DNA from: an uncultured Clostridia bacterium
GTDB lineage: Bacteria > Bacillota > Clostridia > Christensenellales > UBA1242
Direction of reading: 5' to 3'
Assembly: GCA_934754475.1 (NCBI GenBank)
Contig: CAKVHV010000003.1
Span: 62,001-126,000 of the forward strand
Length of the DNA stretch: 64,000 bases
Part shown: one piece after another, positions 44,936 to 54,674 of the stretch
How positions within the stretch are numbered: position 1 is the first letter of the stretch
Layout of the letters: every line of letters starts with the position of its first letter
Made by a program: the position numbers and the translations under genes
The notes under the pieces: model-generated
Databases searched by the model: none
What the model was told of the DNA's origin: nothing
Seen by the model: only the letters and a program-made list of their open reading frames with translations

Positions 44936-45003
44936 TTATTTCAAAAACAAATTAATTGTGAGTACTCGCACAGCAAACGTAAACCAATTTGTTTTTGAAA
45001 TAA
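44936..45003. repeat. Long inverted repeat
   Basis: 18-base perfect arms (TTATTTCAAAAACAAATT and its complement) around a 32-base loop that contains GAGTACTC. The right arm recurs as CAATTGTTTTTGAAATAAA near 45052-45070. Confidence 0.85.
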
Positions 45004-45171
45004 AATAATAGCAAAAATTTTTTTCTACTAATCGACCCGTAAACGTACACTCAATTGTTTTTGAAATAAACTATTAGCCAAAATTTTCTTGTTGCCTATT
45101 GAAATTGATATATTAATATGTTAAAATATATTTATTAGATATTGGGGAAAATTAAAATTTGGTGGTGCTAT

Positions 45172-47541
45172 ATGATTTATAATGGAAATTATTATTACTC
45201 AACTTTTGAAAATATCAAAGACAGTTTGATTGATGCTTACGTTAAATACTATGGCGAAGAGTATCGTGACCAAATTCAAACCAAAATAAATGAATTTAAA
45301 TATTATCCTTTTCATAGTGCCGATTATGTAAATTCATATTACTTTTCGTATATCAAAAAATTCCGTGAAGAAATTTTGGATAGATTTGTTGAAAATATAA
45401 ATAATTCGGGTTTGCTTGATAAACATATCGAAAGAAATGAGACTTTGGATAATTTAATGTTTGATAGCAACGAAGATATTTATAATTCAGATGTTTTTTA
45501 TGCGTGCGAAGTAGGGCCAAATATCTTTGATGATGATTCGTTTACGGACGAAGCCCGAAAAGAAATCATGGATGCTAGAGAAAAAATTGCAAGTACTTTT
45601 GATTTGAATTTAAACAAAAATGACTTTTACAAAAAATTATTAGATATTAGACGAATCTTTAATGAAAGCGTTAGAGAAATCGAAAACGAAAATACATGTG
45701 ATGTTTTCAAAGACTACCAAACAATCGAAAAAAATACTCTTAAGAATTTCAAAGATTATTTGTACGAGTGCAAAAAACAAGGTTACAAATTAACAAGTAG
45801 TGACGAAGAAAAATTAAATGACAAAAATTTTCTATTTGAAGATTTGTATCAACTAGATTGCTTTGGAACTCTATTTAGTTCGGGATTGATTGATGGTGGT
45901 CTTAGCAAATACTTTTTGACTACCGCATGCGAAGACTTAGAATCCAAAAAAACCGATTCGTTATTAAAACTTAAGATTATTTCAAAACGTTTGCAATATT
46001 TGACATACTTCAAAGATACCGAACTTAAATACTTAACAAAAGATAGACTAATAGATATTGTTATTAAAATTCAAAAGAGTTTGGGCGAAATAAGTACAGT
46101 AGATACAGAAGAACCCGAAAGCGATGAAAATTCGGAAGATAACCAAGACTTAGATGCAAATTCAAATCTTAGCACAAAAGACAAGGTTTCAAAGTTTATT
46201 TATAATCTAAAAAACTCAAAAAATCCAGTTATTAGTTTTGAAGAAAAAATGTTGCTTATCAAAGAATACAACTACCAAAAGAGCCATTGTCCAGAAAATT
46301 TTGACGGATTTAGTATAAGTCATGACGAACTCAAAAAGTCTTGGGAAAAGGGTGAATTTTGCCCACGTAATATGGCGGATATATTCAATCTAACAAGAGA
46401 AGAGTATCTCAAGAAAATCGAAGACAATACTTTGTATCAAAAAAATTCCGACGAAAATAAGGACTACTACGAAGAAGACGATATTTCAGATTATTATACT
46501 TTGAGACAATTCAAAGATAATGATTTATTCAAACCACTTAACAGAGTTTTTGTTTGTGAAGAATACTATCCAAATTTGGATTCTTATTTGGGAATTTTAA
46601 TACACGAATTAAATCACATAATTGCTACAGATGTGCCATATGAAGTTAATTCAAAGGATATAAAACTTCGCTGTGGAATACTTTTGGATGCTAGAGAAAA
46701 ACAAAAATATAATATTATCGGCGAAATTATTAGTGACTCATATACAGAAAATGTAGCAGAATACATAAACGAAAGACAGACTCAAGAAATCAAAGATATT
46801 TTTTATGATATTATGAAAGAAAGAAGCATTGTTTTGCCAAACGATAATGTCTTAAACCCTGAGAACTATGTATTTAATTGTTCGTATGACTATTATGGAT
46901 TTTTGCTAGATGATTTTTATGAATGTTTTAATCAGATTTTCAAAATAAGTTGTGTTAACAATTATTATGACATGTTTTTCAAATACAATTTGCCAGTAAA
47001 CAAATTTCAAGAATTATTAGATAAACCACTTAACACTTTCAATAGAATATTTAATAGAACTAATTATTTTGATGGCACTGGACTACTAGATGTTCACAAG
47101 GTTCAAAAGTTAAATGCTTTGGTTGATGATTTCAAAAATATACAAAAATTCTTGCCTGTAGATTGTACACCAGATGATTTGTTTAACCCAGATATTTGGG
47201 ACACATTAAAAATTAAAAAAGATATTCAAGAAAAACTCTTGACACTACTTTATAAAAAAGAAATAATCATGGCAGAATTGATAAAGGATTTGAATACCAA
47301 AATTAAATTAGATAATCTAAGCAAAAAACAAAAAGTGATAAATTATGGAGTTTTAAAAAATGGTAGCCAAGAAAATGATGCGGATAGTACAACTGAAGAT
47401 TCAATTGAGAACAGTAAAGTCATTCCAATTGAGAAAAGTCAGGAGTACGATGTTGACTGGTCAGATTTAAATGAGTTAATTAGAAAAAAATGGGAAAGAG
47501 AAAATTTCGCTCCAAGTGACGACGAAAAATTTATTGATTAA
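45172..47541 (+). CDS. Predicted zinc metalloprotease (HExxH), unknown family
   Basis: A 789-residue protein with start at ATG 45172 six bases after GGTGG. It contains a zincin motif at residues 478-482 (HELNH) in the hydrophobic setting LGILIHELNHIIATD, and a downstream GEIISDSYTENVAEYI segment about 45 residues later that could supply the third, Glu ligand. No signal peptide or membrane span was seen, so it is probably cytoplasmic. The rest is Asp/Glu/Lys/Tyr-rich with an acidic stretch near 320-340. I do not recognise the family. It sits between a repeat block and dnaN. Confidence 0.75.
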   Translation: MIYNGNYYYSTFENIKDSLIDAYVKYYGEEYRDQIQTKINEFKYYPFHSADYVNSYYFSYIKKFREEILDRFVENINNSGLLDKHIERNETLDNLMFDSNEDIYNSDVFYACEVGPNIFDDDSFTDEARKEIMDAREKIASTFDLNLNKNDFYKKLLDIRRIFNESVREIENENTCDVFKDYQTIEKNTLKNFKDYLYECKKQGYKLTSSDEEKLNDKNFLFEDLYQLDCFGTLFSSGLIDGGLSKYFLTTACEDLESKKTDSLLKLKIISKRLQYLTYFKDTELKYLTKDRLIDIVIKIQKSLGEISTVDTEEPESDENSEDNQDLDANSNLSTKDKVSKFIYNLKNSKNPVISFEEKMLLIKEYNYQKSHCPENFDGFSISHDELKKSWEKGEFCPRNMADIFNLTREEYLKKIEDNTLYQKNSDENKDYYEEDDISDYYTLRQFKDNDLFKPLNRVFVCEEYYPNLDSYLGILIHELNHIIATDVPYEVNSKDIKLRCGILLDAREKQKYNIIGEIISDSYTENVAEYINERQTQEIKDIFYDIMKERSIVLPNDNVLNPENYVFNCSYDYYGFLLDDFYECFNQIFKISCVNNYYDMFFKYNLPVNKFQELLDKPLNTFNRIFNRTNYFDGTGLLDVHKVQKLNALVDDFKNIQKFLPVDCTPDDLFNPDIWDTLKIKKDIQEKLLTLLYKKEIIMAELIKDLNTKIKLDNLSKKQKVINYGVLKNGSQENDADSTTEDSIENSKVIPIEKSQEYDVDWSDLNELIRKKWERENFAPSDDEKFID

Positions 47542-47640
47542 TTTTTTTAAAAATATAGATTTTTAGATATACACAATTAATTTTTTATGTTAAAATAAAT
47601 TAGAATAAAAAAATACTTAAATATTTTACGGGAGAATTTT

Positions 47641-48744
47641 ATGAAAATAATTTGTGATGGTGCAGATTTATCTGATGCAGTTTTGAAAGTTTCCAAAGGA
47701 ACATCTAACAAAACTACAAACCCAATTTTGGAAGGTATTAAGGTTGTTGCCGAAGAAGATTATATTACTCTTAGTGCTACCGACCTAGAATTATCTATCG
47801 AAAAAACTATCAAAGCAATGGTTCAAATCGAAGGCGAAATGGTTGTTCCCGGAAAATTTTTTTGTGAATATATCAAAAAACTAAACAATGAACAAATTGA
47901 ACTTAGTGTTGATGACAAAAATATTCTTAGCATCAAATATACAGATAGCGTGGGCAAAATTCAATGCCTAAATAGTGTAGAATTTCCACAAATCAAACAA
48001 ATCGACGACAGCACATATTTTGAAATGTCTCAAAAAGATCTAAAGTCTCTTATCAACAAGAGTATTTATGCTGTTGCAGTCGAAGATGTAAGACCAATTC
48101 TCAAAGGTGTCAAACTAGAAGTTACCAAAGAAAAAATCACAGCAGTTGCTTTGGATGGCTATAGACTAGCGGTTGTCAAAAAACCAATACTTAGTAGTAA
48201 TGCCGAATTTAATTGCATAGTTCCAGCAAGGTCACTAAATGAAATTTCCAAACTTCTTGAAGATAGCGACGAACCAATTAGAGTTTGTGTTGGAAGAAAT
48301 TTCTTAATGGTTAATATCAATAACACCAAAATTACAACACGTTTGCTTGAAGGCGACTTTATTAATTATACCCAAATTATTCCAACCGAATTTAATACAA
48401 ATATAGTTTTAAACAAAGAACAATTGCTTGATGCTTTGGATAGAGCAAGCCTACTTAGTAGAGTAGATAGAAACAACTTTGTCAAATTCGATATTTCAGA
48501 CAAGGTTATGGTTTTGTCTAGCAAGAGCGATATTGGTGACATCAAAGAAAACATCACAATTTCACTCAAAGGCAACGATTTGTCAATCGCATTTAATGCA
48601 AGATTCTTTACCGAAGCATTGAGAGTTACAACCGATGAATTCTTGAAACTTTCATTTACATCGAGTGTTTCGCCATGTATAATTACAAGCAATGACACCG
48701 ACGAATTCTTGTACCTAATCCTACCAGTTAGAATTATGAACTAA
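47641..48744 (+). CDS. dnaN: DNA polymerase III beta subunit (sliding clamp)
   Basis: Ring-shaped processivity clamp. 367 residues, three DnaN folds; marks include NPILEGIKV near 29, VPARSLNEISKLL near 195 and the C-terminal LYLILPVRIMN, the end that forms the partner-binding cleft. GGGAG precedes the ATG. Here it stands alone behind a metalloprotease gene with its own terminator, and dnaA is not adjacent. Confidence 0.97.
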   Translation: MKIICDGADLSDAVLKVSKGTSNKTTNPILEGIKVVAEEDYITLSATDLELSIEKTIKAMVQIEGEMVVPGKFFCEYIKKLNNEQIELSVDDKNILSIKYTDSVGKIQCLNSVEFPQIKQIDDSTYFEMSQKDLKSLINKSIYAVAVEDVRPILKGVKLEVTKEKITAVALDGYRLAVVKKPILSSNAEFNCIVPARSLNEISKLLEDSDEPIRVCVGRNFLMVNINNTKITTRLLEGDFINYTQIIPTEFNTNIVLNKEQLLDALDRASLLSRVDRNNFVKFDISDKVMVLSSKSDIGDIKENITISLKGNDLSIAFNARFFTEALRVTTDEFLKLSFTSSVSPCIITSNDTDEFLYLILPVRIMN

Positions 48745-48766
48745 AAAATAAAAACAAATCCAATTT

Positions 48767-48791
48767 AAGACCACGTGGTGGTCTTATTTTT
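48767..48791 (+). terminator. dnaN terminator
   Basis: AAGACCAC-GTG-GTGGTCTT followed by ATTTTTG. Confidence 0.85.
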
Positions 48792-49055
48792 GTCTTAAAT
48801 AAATTACTTAGGTGTTATTTGTTTGCAAAAAAGTTTGTTTTGTGTTAAATTTTAATTCGTACTTAAAATTAATTATTAAATATTTTATATTTAAATTCTA
48901 AATTTACTTTGTTTGAATTTTTGTAAAAAATACTTTTGGAAATCTGTAATTAGTAATTTTACAAAATTTATAAGTTTTGGAAAGATTTGCTGACAAAATT
49001 TGAATTTGTTGCATAAAATTTTTGAGTATATTTTAAATAAGTTAAAGGAGAAAAA
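48792..49055 (+). promoter_or_regulatory. Leader and likely promoter of the ABC exporter operon
   Basis: A/T-rich gap. CTGACA (48990-48995), 18 bases, TAAAAT (49014-49019) is a plausible promoter; AAAGGAG precedes the first ABC gene. Nothing else recognisable. Confidence 0.45.
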
Positions 49056-50774
49056 ATGAAAAGATTATTCAAAATATTTAAGTTTTATGATTATATAATC
49101 TTGCTTGTAGTTTTTGGACTAATACTAGTTCAGACATATTTTGAAATGGAATTTATCGGTTTCACTCAAGAGATGCTAAGTCTTGTCGGTGTTGCAACTG
49201 ACAAAGCACCATTCTTGAAAGTCGGATACAAAATGGTCGGTGTTGCGGTTATAATCCTTGTAGATATTATAATTAAAAACGTTCTAACATCGTTCTTTTC
49301 AAGTAGAATATCCAAAGAACTACGTAGTCAAGTATTTGAAAAAGTAAATAGTTTTTCAAGTGCCGAAATTAACAAGTTTAGTACTTCGTCACTCATAACC
49401 CGTAGTACAAACGACGTAACTCAAGTTCAAAGAACTTTGCTTATGACTGTTAGAATGTTATTTACAGCACCTTGTATGGCTTTCTTTGCAATTAGAAAGA
49501 TTACAATTAGTTCGTTTGAGTTGACTTGGGTGTCTGTTGGATTTGTAGTAGTTACTTTGGCGGTTATTATTACTCTTCTTATATTTGTTTTGCCAAAGTT
49601 CAATATTATGCAAAAACAAACCGACAAACTAAATCTAGTCACTCGTGAAAACTTGACAGGCATTAGAGTTGTTAGAGCATATAATGGCGAAAAAATTCAA
49701 GAAAAGAAGTTTGACAAAGCCAACGACGATTTAACAAAGACTACATATTTTCTAAACAAAATGATGGCTCTACTTAATCCATTTATGAGTCTAATTATGT
49801 CTACAATGACTCTAACACTTTATTGGGTAGGTGCTAGTCTTATTAATCTTGACAAAATAAACTATCCAGCACTTGCAACATTCAGTCAATATAGCATGCA
49901 CATCATTATGAGTTTTATGTTTATTACACTTATGTTTGTAATGATACCACGTGGACTTGTTTCTTTGAGACGTATCAACGAAATATTGGATACAGAAGTT
50001 TCAATCAAAGACGGAAATGTTGAAAACGGAAACGAAATAGGCACAATCGAATTTAGAGACGTAAGTTTTAGTTATGAAAATGCCGAAGAACCCGTTTTGC
50101 AAAATATTACTTTCAAAGTAAACAAGGGAGATACCGTTGCATTTATTGGAAGTACCGGAAGTGGCAAAAGTACACTTATAAACCTAATCCCTAGATTTTA
50201 TGATGTAACAAGTGGCGAAATTTTGGTCGATGGTGTTAATGTCAAGGCTTACAAAAAATCCGCACTCCACAACAAAATTGGCTACGTTCCACAAAAGGCA
50301 AATTTGTTTAGTGGAGACATTAAGTCCAATATGCAACTTGCAAACGAAAATATAACCGACGACAAAATCTCCGAAGTCTTGGAAGTTGCACAATGCTCAT
50401 TTATTGAAAAACTCGACGATGGCTACACCCAACCAGTTTCGGCTGGCGGAAAAAATTTCTCTGGCGGTCAAAAACAACGTTTGTCTATAGCCCGAGCAAT
50501 AGCCAAAGACCCAGAAATTTATATCTTTGACGATAGTTTTTCGGCACTAGACTTCAAGACCGACAAAACCCTTAGGTCAGCACTCAAAAAGTATACAAAA
50601 GATGCAACATGTCTAATAGTTGCTCAGAGAATTAGCACCATAAAAGATGCAAACCAAATAATTGTTTTGGACAACGGAAAAATTGTAGGAATTGGAACTC
50701 ACGACGAACTTTGTGAAAACAACAAAGTCTACAAGGAAATTGTTGACTCTCAAACAAAAAAGGAGACAAAGTAA
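49056..50774 (+). CDS. ABC exporter half-transporter, degenerate ATP site partner
   Basis: 572-residue fused permease-ATPase of the MdlA/LmrC-like heterodimeric class. Six N-terminal membrane segments (to about residue 300). The nucleotide-binding domain has Walker A GSTGSGKST (about 367), signature FSGGQKQR (about 468) and Walker B IYIFDDSFSALD. There the catalytic Glu is replaced by Asp, as in the degenerate site of heterodimeric exporters. It is one base from the second half, so they are co-translated. Substrate (drug, lipid or peptide) is not readable. Confidence 0.93.
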   Translation: MKRLFKIFKFYDYIILLVVFGLILVQTYFEMEFIGFTQEMLSLVGVATDKAPFLKVGYKMVGVAVIILVDIIIKNVLTSFFSSRISKELRSQVFEKVNSFSSAEINKFSTSSLITRSTNDVTQVQRTLLMTVRMLFTAPCMAFFAIRKITISSFELTWVSVGFVVVTLAVIITLLIFVLPKFNIMQKQTDKLNLVTRENLTGIRVVRAYNGEKIQEKKFDKANDDLTKTTYFLNKMMALLNPFMSLIMSTMTLTLYWVGASLINLDKINYPALATFSQYSMHIIMSFMFITLMFVMIPRGLVSLRRINEILDTEVSIKDGNVENGNEIGTIEFRDVSFSYENAEEPVLQNITFKVNKGDTVAFIGSTGSGKSTLINLIPRFYDVTSGEILVDGVNVKAYKKSALHNKIGYVPQKANLFSGDIKSNMQLANENITDDKISEVLEVAQCSFIEKLDDGYTQPVSAGGKNFSGGQKQRLSIARAIAKDPEIYIFDDSFSALDFKTDKTLRSALKKYTKDATCLIVAQRISTIKDANQIIVLDNGKIVGIGTHDELCENNKVYKEIVDSQTKKETK

Positions 50775-50775
50775 T

Positions 50776-52539
50776 ATGCCTAATCCTATGTCAAAAAACA
50801 ACAAGCCAAAGGAATTCAAAAAGACTTTCAAAAAATTACTCTCTAGTCTCAAAGGTTCTGCTTGGCAAATAATAATTGGTCTAATTTGTGCGGGCATTAG
50901 TACAGTGCTTGCAATAATTGGACCCGACCAAATCAAAAAGATTGGAACACTTATTCTTCAAAAACCAGTTGAACTAAACGAAGTTACTAAGATTGCGATA
51001 AGTCTGCTTATTATTTATGGTTCGAGTTTTATATTCTCATTTATTCAAGGACTACTAATAAGCAAAGTAACAGCAAAGGTTAGCAAAGACTTCCGTAACA
51101 AATTAAGTCAAAAAATTAATAACCTTCCACTAAGTTATATAGACAACACTCCAACTGGAGATATTTTGAGTAGAGTTACAAACGACGTAGACTTGCTTGG
51201 CGATACTCTCAATAGTTCGCTTTCATACTCTGTTACATCAATTGCAACTGTAATTGGCTCTATAATTATGATGTTTAACTATTCGTGGAAACTCACCCTT
51301 GTCGCAATTGCAATTGTTCCAGTTAGTGTTTTGGTTATCTCAATAGTATTCAAGTTTAGCCAAAAGTACTTCAAACTCCAACAAGACCAATTAGGTCAAA
51401 TAAATGGACACATCGAAGAAATCTATTCTGGTCACAATGTTATATCTATATACAATGGTCAAAAGGAAGCCCAAGACAAGTTCGAAGTTATTAACAAAAA
51501 ACTTTGTTCGTCAACTTACAAAGGAAATATTCTCTCTGGACTTTTGCACCCAATTATGAATTTCTTTGGAAACTTTGGTTATGCTTTCATAATCATCTGG
51601 GGTGGAATCATGTCAATCCAAGACATAACTTTCGTGCCAGTAGTAATTGCCTTTGTAACTTATTATAGAATGTTTAACAACGAAGTCAGTCAAGTTGCAA
51701 ATATCTTTAGTACTTTGCAAACAACCGTCGCTGCTAGCGAAAGAATATTCGAGTTTTTGGAAGCGGTTGAACAAAACGACGAAAAAGACAAAAAACTCAA
51801 ACTCAGCGTCGAAGATATTAAGGGAAATATTGAATTCAAAAATCTTAACTTTGGATATGCTCCCGAAAAACAAATCCTATTTAATTTAAATACAAAAATC
51901 AAGGCTGGGCAGAAGGTGGCAATCGTAGGTTCAACCGGTGCGGGCAAAACCACACTTGTCAATCTTCTTATGAGATTCTACGAAGCAAATTCGGGAGATA
52001 TACTTATAGACGGAGTTAAAATAACCGACTTAAAACGTGAAAATGTCCGTAAACTATTTGGAATGGTCTTGCAAGATACATGGCTATTTGAAGGAACAAT
52101 TAAGGAAAACATCGCTTATGGCAACCCAAAAGCCACAGACGAAGATATTATTAATTGTTGCAAATATGCAGGCATACATCACTTGATTATGTCTCAGCCA
52201 AATGGCTACGATTGTATCTTAAACGAAGAGACTTCGCTTAGCGGTGGCGAAAAACAATTGCTTACAATTGTAAGAGCCATGCTCCACAATGCACCAATGC
52301 TAATTTTGGACGAAGCCACAAGTAGTGTAGATACACGAACCGAAGTTCTTATCCAAAAAGCTATGGATAAACTACTTAAAAATAGAACATCGTTTATTAT
52401 CGCTCATAGACTTTCTACAATTGTTAATGCCGATGTAATCTTGGTTATGAAAGACGGAAGAATTGTCGAAAAAGGCTCACACAAGGAACTTTTGGAACTT
52501 GGTGGAGTTTATAGCCAACTATACAAAGCACAATTCTAA
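50776..52539 (+). CDS. ABC exporter half-transporter, catalytic partner
   Basis: 587-residue partner, start at ATG 50776 behind AGGAG, inside the same operon. Six membrane segments, then Walker A GSTGAGKTT (about 402), signature LSGGEKQ (about 497) and Walker B MLILDEATSSVD with the canonical catalytic Glu. Together with the preceding gene it forms one active and one degenerate ATP site, typical of MdlA/B-like multidrug exporters. Confidence 0.93.
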   Translation: MPNPMSKNNKPKEFKKTFKKLLSSLKGSAWQIIIGLICAGISTVLAIIGPDQIKKIGTLILQKPVELNEVTKIAISLLIIYGSSFIFSFIQGLLISKVTAKVSKDFRNKLSQKINNLPLSYIDNTPTGDILSRVTNDVDLLGDTLNSSLSYSVTSIATVIGSIIMMFNYSWKLTLVAIAIVPVSVLVISIVFKFSQKYFKLQQDQLGQINGHIEEIYSGHNVISIYNGQKEAQDKFEVINKKLCSSTYKGNILSGLLHPIMNFFGNFGYAFIIIWGGIMSIQDITFVPVVIAFVTYYRMFNNEVSQVANIFSTLQTTVAASERIFEFLEAVEQNDEKDKKLKLSVEDIKGNIEFKNLNFGYAPEKQILFNLNTKIKAGQKVAIVGSTGAGKTTLVNLLMRFYEANSGDILIDGVKITDLKRENVRKLFGMVLQDTWLFEGTIKENIAYGNPKATDEDIINCCKYAGIHHLIMSQPNGYDCILNEETSLSGGEKQLLTIVRAMLHNAPMLILDEATSSVDTRTEVLIQKAMDKLLKNRTSFIIAHRLSTIVNADVILVMKDGRIVEKGSHKELLELGGVYSQLYKAQF

Positions 52540-52723
52540 ATCTTAAGTAGGTTTGAAATATTAAACTTAAATTTTTAGTTTTTGAAAGATAATCTTACAA
52601 ATTTAATTTAACAATCCTTTAAATTTGCAATCAATTGACCACAAAAACATAGATAATTTTTATTGACAAACATTTTCAAAAATTATATATTATAATTGAA
52701 AAAATATTTAGGAGAAATACCAC

Positions 52724-53839
52724 ATGGGATTTATAAAAAAGAATTTACTCAAAGTTATTGAATGGAAAGATGATACAAAAGATACAGTTGTTTATCGTTT
52801 CCAAATTCCAGATAGATATGCTATTATGAATGGCTCTACTTTGGTTGTTAGAGAAAGCCAAGTTGCTATGTTTGTTTACAAAGGCAAAGTTGCCGATGTA
52901 TTCGAACCAGGCACATACAAACTTGCAACCGAAAATATTCCATTTATTAGCAAGATTTTGGCATTGCCAACCGCTTTTGAACTTCCAGTTCAAGCCGAAG
53001 TTTATTTTGTTAACACCAAACAATTCACAGGTCAAAAATGGGGTACTCAAAATCCTATTGCTATGCGTGACAAAGACTTTGGAATGGTTAGACTACGTGG
53101 TTATGGTATTTATTCGTTTAGAGTAACCGATGCCAAAAAGTTCATGAATGAAATGTTTGGAACAAATGCTCTTTATACAACAGCCGATGTTGCCGAACAA
53201 ATTAGGCCAATGGTTATCCAAAGCATAACAGATACAATTGCCGAAAGCAAAATTTCACTTCTTGACCTTGCTGCCAACTACAAAGAATTTGGCGAGAGTG
53301 TTCTTAAGACTTCGGAAGAAGAATTTGGAAACTATGGTCTTAAACTTGAAAAATTAGTCGTTGAAAACTTGTCACTTCCAGAAGAAGTTGAAAAGGCGTT
53401 GGACGAAAGAAGCAAACTTGGCATTATGGAAGACAAAATGGGTACTTATACTCAATACCAAGCAGCAACAGCACTAAGAGATGCAGCAAACAATCCAAAC
53501 GGAAATAATCTTGCTGGTCTTGGAGTTGGTCTTGGAGTTGCTGGAACTATGGGTCAAGTATTCGGAAATGCTTTGACAACCGAAAACAAAACCAAATCAA
53601 AAACCAAAGAATGTATCAAATGCGGAGCAGAAATCCCAGAAAAGGCAAAACATTGCCCTGAATGTGGCGCTGCTCAAATGCCTAAATGCCCAAAATGTGG
53701 CGAACTAGTTAGTGCAAAATCTAAGTTCTGTCCTAACTGTGGCGAAAAACTTGCAACTAGCAAAAAAGTTTGTGCAGATTGTGGCGAAGAACTCAAAGCA
53801 AATGCTAAGTTCTGTCCTAATTGCGGAAAGAAATGTTAA
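52724..53839 (+). CDS. SPFH-domain protein with double zinc-ribbon tail (YdjI-like)
   Basis: 371 residues. An SPFH (band-7/prohibitin-like) domain spans about 25-240 (VVRESQVAMFVYKGKVADVFEPG..., KWGTQNPIAMRD). A helical and Gly-rich linker (GLGVGLGVAGTMGQ) follows, then a C-terminal array of CxxC zinc-ribbon pairs (about 298-371: CIKCG, CPECG, CPKCG, CPNCG, CADCG, CPNCGKKC). This architecture matches Bacillus YdjI, which works with phage-shock-type membrane stress factors. No membrane segment of its own. Monocistronic behind AGGAG. Confidence 0.9.
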   Translation: MGFIKKNLLKVIEWKDDTKDTVVYRFQIPDRYAIMNGSTLVVRESQVAMFVYKGKVADVFEPGTYKLATENIPFISKILALPTAFELPVQAEVYFVNTKQFTGQKWGTQNPIAMRDKDFGMVRLRGYGIYSFRVTDAKKFMNEMFGTNALYTTADVAEQIRPMVIQSITDTIAESKISLLDLAANYKEFGESVLKTSEEEFGNYGLKLEKLVVENLSLPEEVEKALDERSKLGIMEDKMGTYTQYQAATALRDAANNPNGNNLAGLGVGLGVAGTMGQVFGNALTTENKTKSKTKECIKCGAEIPEKAKHCPECGAAQMPKCPKCGELVSAKSKFCPNCGEKLATSKKVCADCGEELKANAKFCPNCGKKC

Positions 53840-53859
53840 TCAAAATTTTGTTTGACAGC

Positions 53860-54077
53860 GAAGATTAATAGTAAAAATATATTTATTATTCTCAGAGAGC
53901 AATTCATATGCTGAAAGAATTGCAAATAATATATTTTGAATTACATAATTGGAGTCAAACCCTTATGTTTGGGGGTTATCAAATATAAATTAAGGGTAAT
54001 TTATTAAGTTACTAAATAAAGGTGGTACCACGAAAGCATACTTCGTCCTTTAAATAAGGATTAAGTATGCTTTTTTT
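53860..54077 (+). promoter_or_regulatory. T-box riboswitch, tyrosine-specific
   Basis: The T-box sequence AAAGGTGGTACCACGA is at 54018-54033. Stem I shows the GAGAG bulge region (53895-53900), the ATGCTGAAAG distal loop, and TAC at 53942-53944 followed by A as specifier, a Tyr codon matching tyrS downstream. Antiterminator and terminator are mutually exclusive as usual. The first gene it controls is a C39-like peptidase, not tyrS itself. Confidence 0.92.
54034..54077 (+). terminator. T-box regulated terminator
   Basis: AAGCATACTT...AAGTATGCTT with inner TCCTT/AAGGA, then seven T. Confidence 0.88.
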
Positions 54078-54087
54078 GGAAAGGAAT

Positions 54088-54672
54088 ATGAAATCACCAC
54101 TCAGATACCAAATAACCGAATACGATTGCGGAACAGTCACATTTATCAACTGCATCACACATCTTCTTGATAGGTCAAAAATTCAACCAGTATTAATCAA
54201 AAAAATTTGGGAGATGTCTTTGGACGTAAACGACGAAGATAGACACATAGGTGTTGGCGGAACAAGCACCCAAGCCATAAGTGATATTTGCGATTGGATT
54301 AACAAAAATAACTCAAAACTAAACTTACATCTTAAATGTGAAACCTACAAAAACTCTCAAGTAACCACTCAAAATATTCAAAAAGTAATAAGCGAAGATG
54401 GTGTACTTTGTTTTAGAATCAAAGATTTATGGAACGTCGAACACTATGTGATGATAAGCAACATCGACGACAAATATATTTATATCTTTGACCCATATTA
54501 CTTTTCTGCTAAGGAAAACAAAAACCCACATGTACATGTGTTCAATCAAAATCAATTTGGATATAATATCACAATAGATAGAGAGTATTTTGAGAGCAAT
54601 GCCGATACATATACAATCTGCTCAGCAAATAATATAGTTGCAACAGCGATTTACAAAACAAAAGGAGAATAA
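54088..54672 (+). CDS. C39-like cysteine peptidase
   Basis: 194 residues from ATG 54088 (GGAAAGG site; an ATG at 54067 lies inside the terminator and is rejected). Papain-like C39-type layout: YQITEYDCG with Cys14, His119 in VEHYVMISN and Asp135 in FDPYY, a full catalytic triad order. No signal peptide, no ABC domain. It lies between a Tyr T-box and tyrS (2 bases apart), so its synthesis rises on tyrosine starvation. A peptidase releasing amino acids would fit, but it could equally be a transglutaminase-like or modifying enzyme. Confidence 0.75.
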   Translation: MKSPLRYQITEYDCGTVTFINCITHLLDRSKIQPVLIKKIWEMSLDVNDEDRHIGVGGTSTQAISDICDWINKNNSKLNLHLKCETYKNSQVTTQNIQKVISEDGVLCFRIKDLWNVEHYVMISNIDDKYIYIFDPYYFSAKENKNPHVHVFNQNQFGYNITIDREYFESNADTYTICSANNIVATAIYKTKGE

Positions 54673-54674
54673 TT

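Larger units (their letters stand above)
44428..45171. other. Repeat-rich non-coding block with DnaA boxes
   Basis: No credible gene. It holds two near-identical 22-base repeats (44501-44522 and 44895-44916), three GAGTACTC palindromes, an 18-base perfect inverted repeat (44936-44953 with 44986-45003), a further partial copy at 45052-45085, and DnaA boxes at 44606-44614 and 44743-44751. Candidate origin or control region. Confidence 0.7.

Noticed and set aside
12741..47541. Homology between the 465-aa protein (12741-14138) and the 789-aa zincin (45172-47541)
   Set aside because: Both are acidic, Tyr/Asp/Lys-rich and use a GGTGG ribosome site, but only one short stretch aligns loosely; the similarity looks compositional.
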